Notes under the pieces: generated by a model
What the model saw: only the letters and a program-made list of their open reading frames with translations
Told to the model about the DNA's origin: nothing
Databases searched by the model: none
Shown here: one piece after another, positions 32,786 through 41,587 of the stretch
Position numbering within the stretch: position 1 is the stretch's first letter
Layout of the letters: the number at the start of each line of letters is the position of its first letter
Source of the DNA: Panacagrimonas sp.
GTDB taxonomy: Bacteria; Pseudomonadota; Gammaproteobacteria; Nevskiales; Nevskiaceae
Assembly (NCBI RefSeq): GCF_020697055.1
Contig: NZ_JAJFBP010000010.1
Location: forward strand, 62,001-126,000
Direction of reading: 5' to 3'
DNA length: 64,000 nt
Program-made: the position numbers and the translations under genes

Positions 32786-33673
32786 ATGATTCCCGTTGCA
32801 CGGCCTGCATCGCCCGACGGGCGAACCCCGCGCCTTCGCAGCATCGCCGCCGACCTGCCGCTCTGCCACGCCTCGGTTCGCGCCGCGTTCGAGGCCAGTG
32901 AATTCGAGATCGCCTACCAGCCGATCCTGCGACTGCCGGACCTTCGTCCGGTCGCCTGCGAGGCCCTGCTGCGCTGGACCCATCCCCGTCGCGGCGCGCA
33001 GCGCCCGGCCCAGTTCGTCCCCATCCTCGAGCGTTCGCAGCTGTCACTCGACGTGGGCGACTGGCTGCTCACCGAGGCCAGCCGCCAGCTGCTGCAGTGG
33101 GAGCGTGCGGGCCTGGCCGCCTTGCGCCTGTCGGTCAATGTCGCGCCGCTGCAGATCCAGTCACCCGATTTCGTGACGCGGCTGCAGGACACCCTCGACG
33201 CGTGCGCCCTGCCCGGACATCGCCTGTCGGTCGAGATCACGCAGGACCTTCTGCTCGATCGGCCCGACGTCGCGGCCGCGGCGGCGGCGCAGCTGTCGAA
33301 ACTGGGCGTGAGCCTGGAACTCGACGACTTCGGCGGCGGCCCGTCGGTGATCGGTCATCTCAAGGCCGCTGGCCTGCACGGCTTCAAGATCGATCGTCGC
33401 TTCCTCGACGGGCTGGACAGCGCTCGCGACCAGGACCCGCATTCCGATCTGCGCATCCTGGTGGAGCTGGCCCGCAACCTGGGCCTGCGCTGCGTCGCCG
33501 AAAGCGTGCAGACCGACGACGAGCTGCGCGTGCTCGAGTCGCTCGGTGTCGGCGAAGCCCAGGGCAACCTCTTCTGCGCGGCGATGCCGCCGGATGCGTT
33601 CGAGAGCTACCTGCGCGGGCGTCACGGCAACGATCCGCAGCGGCCGCGCGCCACGAGCATGCGGGGGGACTGA
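32786..33673 (+). CDS. EAL-domain cyclic-di-GMP phosphodiesterase
   Basis: 295-residue stand-alone EAL domain. Catalytic elements are present: EALLRW (ACEALLRWTHP), the Asn in LSVNVAPLQ, Glu in LSVEITQ, the DD pair in LELDDFGGGPS, Lys in GFKIDRRF, Glu in CVAESVQTDDEL and Gln in GEAQGNLF. The second glutamate of EITE is replaced by Gln and loop 6 is altered (DFGGGPS), so activity may be modulated. It should cleave cyclic-di-GMP to pGpG. A lux box upstream places it under the LuxR-type regulator encoded just before it. Lower cyclic-di-GMP would reduce BcsA-dependent cellulose synthesis. Confidence 0.9.
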   Translation: MIPVARPASPDGRTPRLRSIAADLPLCHASVRAAFEASEFEIAYQPILRLPDLRPVACEALLRWTHPRRGAQRPAQFVPILERSQLSLDVGDWLLTEASRQLLQWERAGLAALRLSVNVAPLQIQSPDFVTRLQDTLDACALPGHRLSVEITQDLLLDRPDVAAAAAAQLSKLGVSLELDDFGGGPSVIGHLKAAGLHGFKIDRRFLDGLDSARDQDPHSDLRILVELARNLGLRCVAESVQTDDELRVLESLGVGEAQGNLFCAAMPPDAFESYLRGRHGNDPQRPRATSMRGD

Positions 33674-33744
33674 GCCGGGGGTTTCAAGGCGTGCCAGCGG
33701 CACGCCTTGCCCGGCGAAGGCCCGGGGCTGGGGCCCCGGGCACG
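33674..33744 (+). repeat. Palindromic intergenic element, diverged single copy
   Basis: It begins at the base after the EAL stop codon. It has the same architecture as 29453-29591: first palindrome AAGGCGTGCC-AGC-GGCACGCCTT, then CCGGCGAAGGCCCGGGGC and GGGGCCCCGGGC. The first stem differs from the other copies at paired positions on both arms, i.e. compensatory change. Confidence 0.8.
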
Positions 33745-33760
33745 CGAAGCGCGGCCTGGA

Positions 33761-33812
33761 GCATCGCAAGGGACAGCCTCTGGCCGTATCCTGCGATGCC
33801 TCAGGCCTTTTT
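33761..33812 (+). terminator. Possible terminator before nadC
   Basis: GCATCGCA (33761-33768) can pair with TGCGATGC (33792-33799) across 23 nt, followed a few bases later by CCTTTTTG. The loop is long, so efficiency is uncertain. Confidence 0.35.
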
Positions 33813-33826
33813 GTGTCCTCTCGTCG

Positions 33827-34678
33827 ATGTCGCTGCCGCTCCTTTCCGATCTCTCCCTGACCGTCACCCGCGCGCTGGCCGAGGACATCGGCAGCGGCGA
33901 CGTCACCGCGCAGCTGGTGCGCGCCGATCAGCGTGGCAAGGCGCGCGCGATCGCACGCGAGCCGGCCGTGCTGTGCGGACGCCCGTGGGTCGACGAGGTG
34001 TTCCGCCAGATCGATCCGACCGTCACGGTGACCTGGCAGGCCGCCGAAGGCGCGCGCGTCGAGCCCGACCAGGTGCTCTTTGCGCTGGACGGCCCGTCGC
34101 GCAGCCTGCTCACCGGTGAGCGCACCGCGCTCAACTTCCTGCAGGCGCTCAGCGGCACCGCGACCGAGACCGCGCGCTACGTCGAGGCCGTGCGCGGCAC
34201 CGGCGCGCAGATCGTGGACACGCGCAAGACGCTGCCGGGTCTGCGCAACGCGCAGAAATACGCGGTGGGCATCGGCGGCGGCGTGAACCATCGCATCGGC
34301 CTGTACGACGGCATCCTGATCAAGGAAAACCACATCGCCGCGGCCGGCGGCATCGTCGCGGCGATCGCGCAGGCGCGCGCACTGGAAGCGAACGTACCGC
34401 TGATGGTGGAGGCCGAGTCGCTCGACGAGGCGCGTTCGGCGCTGGCCGAGGACGTCGACGTGCTGCTGGTGGACGACTTCGACACGCCGCAGATCCGCGA
34501 AGCGGTGGCGCTGGCGCGCGCGCATCGCGCCAACGGCGGTCGCACGCTGATCGAGTACTCCGGGGGCGCGACGCTGGCGCGGATCCGCGAACTGGCCGAC
34601 TGCGGCGTCGATCGCATCTCGATCGGCAGCCTGACCAAGCACGTGCGCGCGATCGACCTGTCGATGCGCTTCCTGTAG
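33827..34678 (+). CDS. nadC: Nicotinate-nucleotide pyrophosphorylase (carboxylating)
   Basis: 283-residue quinolinate phosphoribosyltransferase for NAD synthesis (quinolinate + PRPP to nicotinate mononucleotide). Typical signatures are ALAEDIGSGDVTAQLV, ERTALNFLQALSGTATETAR, VDTRKTLPGLRNAQKYAV with the substrate arginine, HRIGLYDGILIKENHI, and ISIGSLTKHVRAIDLSMRF at the end. Length is normal (about 280-300). The ATG at 33827 starts MSLPLLSDLSLTVTRALAED. Its stop codon forms part of a GTAGCCCG palindrome. Confidence 0.95.
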   Translation: MSLPLLSDLSLTVTRALAEDIGSGDVTAQLVRADQRGKARAIAREPAVLCGRPWVDEVFRQIDPTVTVTWQAAEGARVEPDQVLFALDGPSRSLLTGERTALNFLQALSGTATETARYVEAVRGTGAQIVDTRKTLPGLRNAQKYAVGIGGGVNHRIGLYDGILIKENHIAAAGGIVAAIAQARALEANVPLMVEAESLDEARSALAEDVDVLLVDDFDTPQIREAVALARAHRANGGRTLIEYSGGATLARIRELADCGVDRISIGSLTKHVRAIDLSMRFL

Positions 34679-34723
34679 CCCGCCGGGGTTGCGCGAGGGG
34701 ATCCCGGGCTGCGCCCGGGCTAC
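34675..34723 (+). repeat. GTAGCCCG/CGGGCTAC palindromic element after nadC
   Basis: Outer arms GTAGCCCG (34675-34682, containing the nadC stop) and CGGGCTAC (34716-34723), with an inner hairpin CCCGGGC-TGC-GCCCGGG (34703-34719). Similar REP-like elements after stop codons are common in gammaproteobacteria. It lies between convergent nadC and the bcs operon. Confidence 0.6.
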
Positions 34724-34736
34724 GAGCACCACCGCC

Positions 34737-35135
34737 CTATTTCGGCGGCGTGGCGTTCCACAAGCGCGGCGGATCCGGCGGCACCTGCGAGATGCTCAGC
34801 TCCGGCTCGGCCAGCGGATCACGAGAACCCCAGGTGTCCCTCCAGGCCTTCAGACGCTCGACGTTGGTGCGGATCTCCGCGCTCTCCGGCGCCAGGCGCG
34901 CGGCGCGCTGGAGCAGGTCCATCGCATCGTCGTAGCGGCCCTGCTCGGCTTTCACCACCGCCAGATTGTTCAGCGCCGCCGGATCGAACGGGTTCACCCG
35001 CAGCTGCCGTTCGAACCGGAACTGGTTGCCCGCAGCGGCCTGCGCTGCGTCATCCTGCGCCGTCGACGGCGCCGAAACGGCCAGGAGCACGGCCAGGATG
35101 GCCGACGCCCCGATCGCACGAGGCACCGCCGTCAC
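34737..35135 (-). CDS. Small exported TPR-like protein of the cellulose operon
   Basis: 132-residue protein beginning at a GTG (35135) that overlaps the bcsC TGA by 4 bp. A signal peptide is likely: IGASAILAVLLAVSAPSTAQ. One or two TPR units follow: NPFDPAALNNLAVVKAEQGR then YDDAMDLLQRAARLAPESAE. The C-terminus is proline-rich. It is the last gene of the cellulose operon and probably acts in the periplasm near BcsC, perhaps as a scaffold; no precise homologue is recognised. Confidence 0.75.
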   Translation of the reverse strand: MTAVPRAIGASAILAVLLAVSAPSTAQDDAAQAAAGNQFRFERQLRVNPFDPAALNNLAVVKAEQGRYDDAMDLLQRAARLAPESAEIRTNVERLKAWRDTWGSRDPLAEPELSISQVPPDPPRLWNATPPK

Positions 35136-38100
35136 GGCAGCTTCTTCCGGTAATCCGCGAACGGAACGACCGGACGTGGCGGCACCTGCACCGCGTGGGT
35201 CCTGCCCGGCGACCAGCGCAGGTAGGCCAGCACGCGCGACTCGTCGTAGTCCTGCGCGTTGTCGAAGCTCGCGCGCGCGCCCACCACCAGCTGCGGCGCG
35301 ATCAGGTACTCGACCTGTCCGCCGAAGCTCAGCCCGGTGCCGGTGTGGCTGTTGGATTCGTATCCGGCCGCAATGCCCAGTTCCGGATTGGCGGCCGAGA
35401 ACTCCTCGATCGCCGCCTGCAGCTCGCTGTCTTCGGGATACAGCGCCGCGCCTTCCTCGCGGAAGTTCTGTAGGCCGATCGCGCCGTGGATCTTCCACGA
35501 GTAGCGGTTGTGCCCGCCGACCCACTCCACCGGCAGCGCCAGCGACAGATAGCGCTGCGGGCTGAAGTAGCCGCCGTGGCCGAACGTGAAACGGCGCAGG
35601 TTCTCGTCGAAGAAGAAGCTGGTGATGTTGAAACCCACCGTCACGCGCTGGATCGCATCGCGATAGACGTGCAGGTAGGCGCCGCCGCCGAGGCTTGCCT
35701 CGGTGTTGTCCTCGACGTTCTTGCCTTCGTAGAAGTGGAAGCCGCCGGAGGCGTACAGGCCGCCCTTGCCGACGTCGTAGGTGAGCTCCAGCCGGCCGCC
35801 GTTGGCGGTCACGCCGCCCCATTCGCGACCCGAGAGCGGATCGCGCGTGCCGGCGTAGCTCAGCAGCGAATCGGTCACCGGACGGCGCGAGATGTCGAGA
35901 TCGACGAGCCAGTGCTCGCCGAAGTGCGGGGTCCAGCCGATGCCGCCCACGACGTTGCCCACCTCGAATCCGATCGGCGAGGTGCCCACGTCCACGACGA
36001 AGTTGCCGAGCTGGTACGCCACGCCCGCGGCCAGGCCGCCGTCGTTCTGATCGAAGCCCAGTCCGGTGGTGTCGGCGAACGCCAGCGTGCCGAACAGCGG
36101 CAGTTCCCCGCCCCTGACGGTACCCGCGTCGAGGAACACCGGCACCAGCCGCAGGTTCAGGCGTCCGGCGCCGAAGGCACCGAAGCTCACTTCCATCGGC
36201 ATCTCGATGTCGTCGAGCTGATCCAGCCCCGAGACGCCGTCACGATTGCGCAGCCCGATGCCCGCGCCGACCCACATGCTGCGGCGATCGTCGAGTTCGG
36301 CGATCTCGCGCAGGATCTCGTCGGTCTCGGTGGTCGGAACCTTGGGCTCCTCGTACGCGTAGTCGCGCGAGCGCAGCACCGGATCGATTTGCAGCTTCAT
36401 CGCCTCGGGACCCAGCGGCGGCGGATCGAACGTGCGCGGCACATCGAGCTTGAGCGCGTCGGTCTGCGGCTTGGGTTCGAAGCGCGGCAGCTTGTAGCCC
36501 GGCGGCGGAATCGGCGGAAGATCGTTTGTCGTCGTGCCGGCCTGCGCCAGCTGCACGAAGGGCTGGCCGGACAGGTTGGCGTTCCACGGATCCCCGGACG
36601 CGCGCTCGCGCAGCGCGACCTTGCGCAGCGCACCGCGCGCCGATCGTTTCTTCGGAAGCGCCTGATCGCCGCGCCGCAGCGACACCGGACGCAGGTGCGT
36701 GTCGAGCATCTGCAGACGCAGCTTGCCGTGACCGCCGCCGCCATCGGGATCGAGTTCGAGCGCACGACGGAAATAGCGCAGCGCGCGCCCGTCGTCGCCG
36801 CGCGCCTTGGCCACGCGACCGGCGAGAACGTGCAGCTTGCGGCTGTCGGGCGCGATGCGCAGTGCCTCGTCGAGATAGCGGTCGGCCTCGTCCTCGCGAC
36901 CGGTCGCCAGGCTCGCCTGCACCATGCCCTGGTAGGCGTCGAGGTTGCGGTTGTCGAGCGTGAGCGCGTAGCGATACAGCGACGTGGCGCGATCGTGCTC
37001 GCCGGCCTGGTCATAGAGTCCGGCGAGCGCCATCACCAGGCGCGGATCGTCGGGATTGGCGCGCAGCGCCGGTTCGAGTAGATCGTAGGCGCGCGCGATG
37101 TTGCCGCTTTGGCGAACCTCCTCGGCCTGGCGCAGGCGCTGCGCGATGCGCATCTCGGTGAGCGTCGCCTCCTGCTGCAACGTCAGGCGAGGACCGCGCG
37201 CGAGCTGATCGACCACCGCGTCGAACTCGGCGTTCTGTTGCAGCTTGAGCAGCAGCCCGGCGTAGGCCAGTCGCAGATCGGCGTCGGACTCCGGATTGCG
37301 CGCCAGTTCCTGGCGCAGCAGGTACAGGCCGCGGCCGGGCTCACCGGTTTCGCTGTAGGCGAACGCGACCGAGCCGACCAGTTCCGGCGATCGCGCATAC
37401 GGCTCGACGCCCGCGAGCAGCGCGAGCGCCTCGTCGCGCCGCCCCTGGCGCGCGAGCACCGCGGCGCGCTCGGTCTGATAGCGCACCCACAGGCGCTGCT
37501 GCACCGTCGCCATCTCGCGGCTGCGCTCGTTCTCCGGAACCTGCTCGAGCCACATCAGGCCGTCGTACCAGTTCTGTTCCTCGGAGGCGATCAGCGCGCG
37601 GATGTACGCGGCCTCGCCGCGCTGCGGTCCGCTGCTGGGCAGCCCGTCGATCAGGCTGCGCGCCTCGTCGCGACGGTTCTGCGAGATGTAGAGCCGCGCC
37701 AGGTCCAGGCGCGGCCACGTGCTCTGCGGATCGGAGGCCAGCGCTTCGCGAAGCAGGCGCTCGGCACCGCTGGTGTCGTTCTTCGCAAGCGCGTCGGCGG
37801 CCTGCTGGCGCAAGGCCAACGCCTGCAGCGAAGCGACCGATCCCACCTTGGCCTGCTGCTCGGGCGTCATGCCGCGATACACCACCAGCGCCTCGGTCAC
37901 GCGTCCGCTCTGCGCGAGCGCCGCCATCAGGCCGCGCGCGGCGTCGACGTTGTCCGGATCGTGCTTGAGCACGTCGCGGTAGATCGTCTCGGCCTGCGCC
38001 GGACGCTTCTGCGCCAGGATCGTGTCGGCCAGCGTCAGGCGCACGCTCGGCTCGCGCGCGGCGATGGCCGGCGATCCGTCGACCGCGGCCCGCAATCGCC

Positions 38101-39250
38101 GCTCGGCTTCCGGCAGCCGACCCTTGCTTCGATCGAGTTCGGCCAGGCGCACCTGCTCCCAGAATTTGGCGCTGGCCAGCGCCGAACTCCACTGGTGTGC
38201 GCGACCGGGCGAGCGGCGCGAGGCTTCCTGCAGCAGCTCGCGCGCTTCGCCGAAACGATCCTGTCGCAGCCGGATCACGCCCAGGCCCGCGAGCGCATCG
38301 GCGTCGCGGGGATTCTTCGCGCGGATCGCAGCGAAGGACTTCTCGGCCTCGTCGATCTGGCCTGCATTGAACTGCGCCCAGGCGTTCTTCAGCGCACGGC
38401 CGCGCACGTCGATGCGCGGTGCCACCGTGCCCCTCCCGGCGACGCCCTTGCCGCCGCCACCCGACCGCGCGGCCGCGAGCTTGTTGGCCACCTGCGTGTC
38501 GTCGCCGTAGCGCTGCAGATAGGCCTGGAAATAACGCTGGTCCTGCGGCCTGCCACCCATCCACAGCAGCGCCTGGCGCCACACCGGCTGCACCGGCTGG
38601 CGGGCCGAATCGTCCGCCGCCAGCGCCATCAGCTGGTCGAGTCCCTGGCGACGGGTCTCTTCGCGATAGGTCAGGTGCTGCGCCAGCGCCAATCGGTAGT
38701 CGGCGTTGTCCGGCCGCTGCTTGACCAGGTTCTCGAGACCTTGGCGCGCCTCGGCCCAACCACCTTCGGCACCGGCGAGCGTCTGCCAGTACTCGAGCGC
38801 CACCGGGCCTTCGGGCGGCTTGCCACCGAACACGCGCTGGTACTCGGCGATCGAGTCGTCGTAGCGCTGCGTGCGTGCGAGCTCGCGCGCACGGGCGAGA
38901 TCGTCCGATGCGCCCGGCGTGGCCGCGCCCTTGGCGAGCGCGGTTTCCAGGCGATTGAGATCGGGATGATCCGGGCGCAGTTGGCGCAGGCCCTGCAGGT
39001 ACTGCTTGGCCATCTCGGGCCGGCCGCTGCGGATCTCCGCGGCGGCCAGTCCGGCCATCGCATCGGCGTTGTCCGGATCGACGCGCAGCAGTTTGAGCCA
39101 GGCCTCGCGCGCGAGGTCGAAGCGACCTTTCTGTTCCCAGTAGCGCGCCTGCGACGCGATCTGCCCGCTCGCCACATCCGTCGCCGCCACGCCCGTGGCC
39201 GACGCCAGCGCCATGGCCAGGCACACGATGGGTCCGAATCTCAGCCGCAT
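35132..39250 (-). CDS. bcsC: Cellulose synthase export subunit BcsC (TPR scaffold and outer-membrane barrel)
   Basis: 1372-residue exported protein, larger than E. coli BcsC (about 1157). A signal peptide (IVCLAMALASATGVAA) precedes roughly 850 residues of tandem TPR repeats, for example RYWEQKGRFDLAREAWLKLL and FDLA/NPRDADALAGLGVIR units. A Pro/basic linker leads to a C-terminal BcsC barrel domain (from about 1010; SMWVGAGIGLRNRDGVSGLD). It spans the periplasm and outer membrane to export the glucan chain. It follows bcsB by 36 bp. The C-terminus ends PRPVVPFADYRKKLP, and its stop overlaps the small TPR gene. Confidence 0.92.
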   Translation of the reverse strand: MRLRFGPIVCLAMALASATGVAATDVASGQIASQARYWEQKGRFDLAREAWLKLLRVDPDNADAMAGLAAAEIRSGRPEMAKQYLQGLRQLRPDHPDLNRLETALAKGAATPGASDDLARARELARTQRYDDSIAEYQRVFGGKPPEGPVALEYWQTLAGAEGGWAEARQGLENLVKQRPDNADYRLALAQHLTYREETRRQGLDQLMALAADDSARQPVQPVWRQALLWMGGRPQDQRYFQAYLQRYGDDTQVANKLAAARSGGGGKGVAGRGTVAPRIDVRGRALKNAWAQFNAGQIDEAEKSFAAIRAKNPRDADALAGLGVIRLRQDRFGEARELLQEASRRSPGRAHQWSSALASAKFWEQVRLAELDRSKGRLPEAERRLRAAVDGSPAIAAREPSVRLTLADTILAQKRPAQAETIYRDVLKHDPDNVDAARGLMAALAQSGRVTEALVVYRGMTPEQQAKVGSVASLQALALRQQAADALAKNDTSGAERLLREALASDPQSTWPRLDLARLYISQNRRDEARSLIDGLPSSGPQRGEAAYIRALIASEEQNWYDGLMWLEQVPENERSREMATVQQRLWVRYQTERAAVLARQGRRDEALALLAGVEPYARSPELVGSVAFAYSETGEPGRGLYLLRQELARNPESDADLRLAYAGLLLKLQQNAEFDAVVDQLARGPRLTLQQEATLTEMRIAQRLRQAEEVRQSGNIARAYDLLEPALRANPDDPRLVMALAGLYDQAGEHDRATSLYRYALTLDNRNLDAYQGMVQASLATGREDEADRYLDEALRIAPDSRKLHVLAGRVAKARGDDGRALRYFRRALELDPDGGGGHGKLRLQMLDTHLRPVSLRRGDQALPKKRSARGALRKVALRERASGDPWNANLSGQPFVQLAQAGTTTNDLPPIPPPGYKLPRFEPKPQTDALKLDVPRTFDPPPLGPEAMKLQIDPVLRSRDYAYEEPKVPTTETDEILREIAELDDRRSMWVGAGIGLRNRDGVSGLDQLDDIEMPMEVSFGAFGAGRLNLRLVPVFLDAGTVRGGELPLFGTLAFADTTGLGFDQNDGGLAAGVAYQLGNFVVDVGTSPIGFEVGNVVGGIGWTPHFGEHWLVDLDISRRPVTDSLLSYAGTRDPLSGREWGGVTANGGRLELTYDVGKGGLYASGGFHFYEGKNVEDNTEASLGGGAYLHVYRDAIQRVTVGFNITSFFFDENLRRFTFGHGGYFSPQRYLSLALPVEWVGGHNRYSWKIHGAIGLQNFREEGAALYPEDSELQAAIEEFSAANPELGIAAGYESNSHTGTGLSFGGQVEYLIAPQLVVGARASFDNAQDYDESRVLAYLRWSPGRTHAVQVPPRPVVPFADYRKKLP

Positions 39251-39286
39251 GGAACGGATCTCCCTGTTGTTCCGATGACGGTGCGC

Positions 39287-41587
39287 TCAGCGACCACCGC
39301 GCCGCGATTGGGCGAGATTGCGCATCAGGCGGTACAACACCAGCGCCAGCAGCGCCGACAGCACGATCGCGATGATCGACAGGATCAGCGGCTGCTTGGC
39401 GAACCACCAGCGGATGCCCAGGAAGAAGGGCAGCTTGCCGACCGCGTACTGCGGCGCCAGATCGTAGTACGAGACCTTCTTGCTGTTGAGCAGCGTCAGG
39501 TCGCCCCCGATGAAGTGACGGCGTTCCGGATCGTCGAGCATGTCCGACAGCTCCATCAGCCTGGCTTCGTCCTGCGCGGCAAACACCACCACGGTGCGCT
39601 TGCGCGACAGCGGCGATTCGAAGCTCATCAGGCTGCCGAGCCCCTTGCCGGCCTCCAGGATCATCCGCGTGGCGTGGGCGCGCGCACCTTCCAGATCACG
39701 TCCTTCGAATCGTGCGCGCAGGCGCTCCACCGGACCGATCACCTGCAGCTGCGTGCCGCTGGTGCCGCTGGTCACCGGCAGATGGTCGGCCCACTCGGTG
39801 AGCAGCGGCTGGCTCGCCGGCGTGCCGAACACCAGCAGGTCCGCGTCGGACGCGGCCGCCTTGACCGATCCGGCGTCGCTGACCCGCAGGCGCGTGGCAG
39901 GGAAACCCGTGGCGTCACCGATGTGGCCCAGCACGTTGAGGAAGGTCGACACTTCCGCCGCGCTCGGGCGCGCCGGCAGCACGGCGACGGTCTGCGCGAG
40001 GTCGGCGTACTTGCTGAACGGGAACGCGCCGTCCGTGAACAGCTTCAGGTCCGGCAGGTAGGTGTAGTGCGGCAGCGACGTCAGGTCGACCGTCGAATCC
40101 GCGTCGATCGAACCGCGCAGATTGTCCTCCGGCACGTCCTCGCACTCGCCCTTCTTGCGCATCTCGAAGTTGTACTGCCACTTGAGCTCGTTGTCGGATG
40201 CGAACTTGTAGACCGGCACGTAGTACTTCTCGCGCTTGCTCACCTCGGGCAGCCCGGCCTTCTTCTTGGCTTCCGCGCTCATCGGCGTGGGCGAGTCGAC
40301 CATCAGCAGCGGCACCGCGCGCGCGAACTGGTTGTTGACGTCGAAGTCGAGCGTCGACTTCTGTCCGGGCGTCGGTGTGTAGCGATAGCCGACGTCGAGC
40401 TTGGCGCCCTTGCTCTTCCAATAGAACAGGTCGGGCGGCAGGTCCCAGGCCACGCGGATCGCCGGAGGGTACTGGCCGCGCACCTGCAGCTGATCGGCCG
40501 ATACGCGCTCGCCGATCTGCACGACGCGATCGGTCGGCACCCAGCGCGGCGCATCGTAGGCCTGGCGCAGCGGCGCCTCGGCCATCTCGCGCACCGAGGC
40601 GCTCGGACCCGACAGCGCCTGCGTGCCCAGCGTCAGCGCGCGAGCTGCCGCGAGCAGGCTGGCGGCATCGTCGCCGGTGACGATCAGCAGCTTGCCGTTG
40701 CGATCGGCCGGGTTGTCGGCGATCGCCACCTGCGCGCCGCTGGACTTGCTCACGTCCACCGCGGTGCCCAACCGCGGACGCGTCGCGATCATCACGGCAT
40801 TGCCCTTGGCCGGCAGGCGGCCGAGCTGCGCCGGGAACTTCGAGCCGCGGTACTCGGCCAACGCGCCGAACCACGAGGCCACCATGCCGGCGGCCTGCAG
40901 CTCGTCGGGAGTCGGTTCGGCCGGCAGCACGAACGGCAGCACCAGCTCGCGCTTGTCGCGCGGATCGAAGAACGGCTCGGGCAGCAGCGCCAGTTCGTTG
41001 GCCAGCGGAATGCGCTGCAATTCGAGTTCGAGCACCGACTCGTTGGCGATCACCGACCACAGCGTCGAATGCGCCGGGTCCTCGCACTCCTTGGTGTAGT
41101 GCATCACCGCGCGCAGCCCCAGCCGGCTGTAGCCCACCAGCGTGCGCGGATCGATGTCCACCGTGTGCTCGCCACCGTCGGCGGTGTCGGACTTGAGCTG
41201 GACGTTGCCCACGACCTCGTTGTTGACCAGCACCGTCAAGTGCGACCACTCGAAGATCAGCGCCGGCGAATGCGCGTAGCGCAGCTTGAGCCGCGCCTTG
41301 GTCACGATCTCGTCGTTGCGGATCGCGACGGGAAAGTCGATCTGGTGCTCGGTGCCGCGCAGACGCACCGGCTGTTCCGCGCCGATCTCCTTGAGCAGAA
41401 GGCTGCGCGACTCCGTCGCACCGCTCGGCACGCCGGTCGCGGCCGGTGCCGTCACGCGTTCTTCCTGCGCGGACGCCGGCGACGTGGCCGCCATGCCCAC
41501 CACCAACGACATCAGCGCGGATGCCGCCGCGATCCTGCACGACCCGCGTCGAGCTTTGCTCATCCCTTTCATGATCTGGTCCGTCAT
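39287..41587 (-). CDS. bcsB: Cellulose synthase regulatory/periplasmic subunit BcsB
   Basis: 766 residues from the ATG at 41587, which overlaps the bcsA stop (ATGA). A signal region (SALMSLVVGMAATSPASAQE) is followed by the two carbohydrate-binding/flavodoxin-like repeats of BcsB: GTEHQIDFPVAIRNDEIVTK, LTVLVNNEVVGNVQL and LWSVIANESVLELELQRIPL. A C-terminal membrane anchor (ILSIIAIVLSALLALVLYRL) packs on BcsA. BcsB guides the nascent glucan through the periplasm and is required for BcsA activity. Methionines at codons 6 and 9 are alternative starts. Confidence 0.93.
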   Translation of the reverse strand: MTDQIMKGMSKARRGSCRIAAASALMSLVVGMAATSPASAQEERVTAPAATGVPSGATESRSLLLKEIGAEQPVRLRGTEHQIDFPVAIRNDEIVTKARLKLRYAHSPALIFEWSHLTVLVNNEVVGNVQLKSDTADGGEHTVDIDPRTLVGYSRLGLRAVMHYTKECEDPAHSTLWSVIANESVLELELQRIPLANELALLPEPFFDPRDKRELVLPFVLPAEPTPDELQAAGMVASWFGALAEYRGSKFPAQLGRLPAKGNAVMIATRPRLGTAVDVSKSSGAQVAIADNPADRNGKLLIVTGDDAASLLAAARALTLGTQALSGPSASVREMAEAPLRQAYDAPRWVPTDRVVQIGERVSADQLQVRGQYPPAIRVAWDLPPDLFYWKSKGAKLDVGYRYTPTPGQKSTLDFDVNNQFARAVPLLMVDSPTPMSAEAKKKAGLPEVSKREKYYVPVYKFASDNELKWQYNFEMRKKGECEDVPEDNLRGSIDADSTVDLTSLPHYTYLPDLKLFTDGAFPFSKYADLAQTVAVLPARPSAAEVSTFLNVLGHIGDATGFPATRLRVSDAGSVKAAASDADLLVFGTPASQPLLTEWADHLPVTSGTSGTQLQVIGPVERLRARFEGRDLEGARAHATRMILEAGKGLGSLMSFESPLSRKRTVVVFAAQDEARLMELSDMLDDPERRHFIGGDLTLLNSKKVSYYDLAPQYAVGKLPFFLGIRWWFAKQPLILSIIAIVLSALLALVLYRLMRNLAQSRRGGR

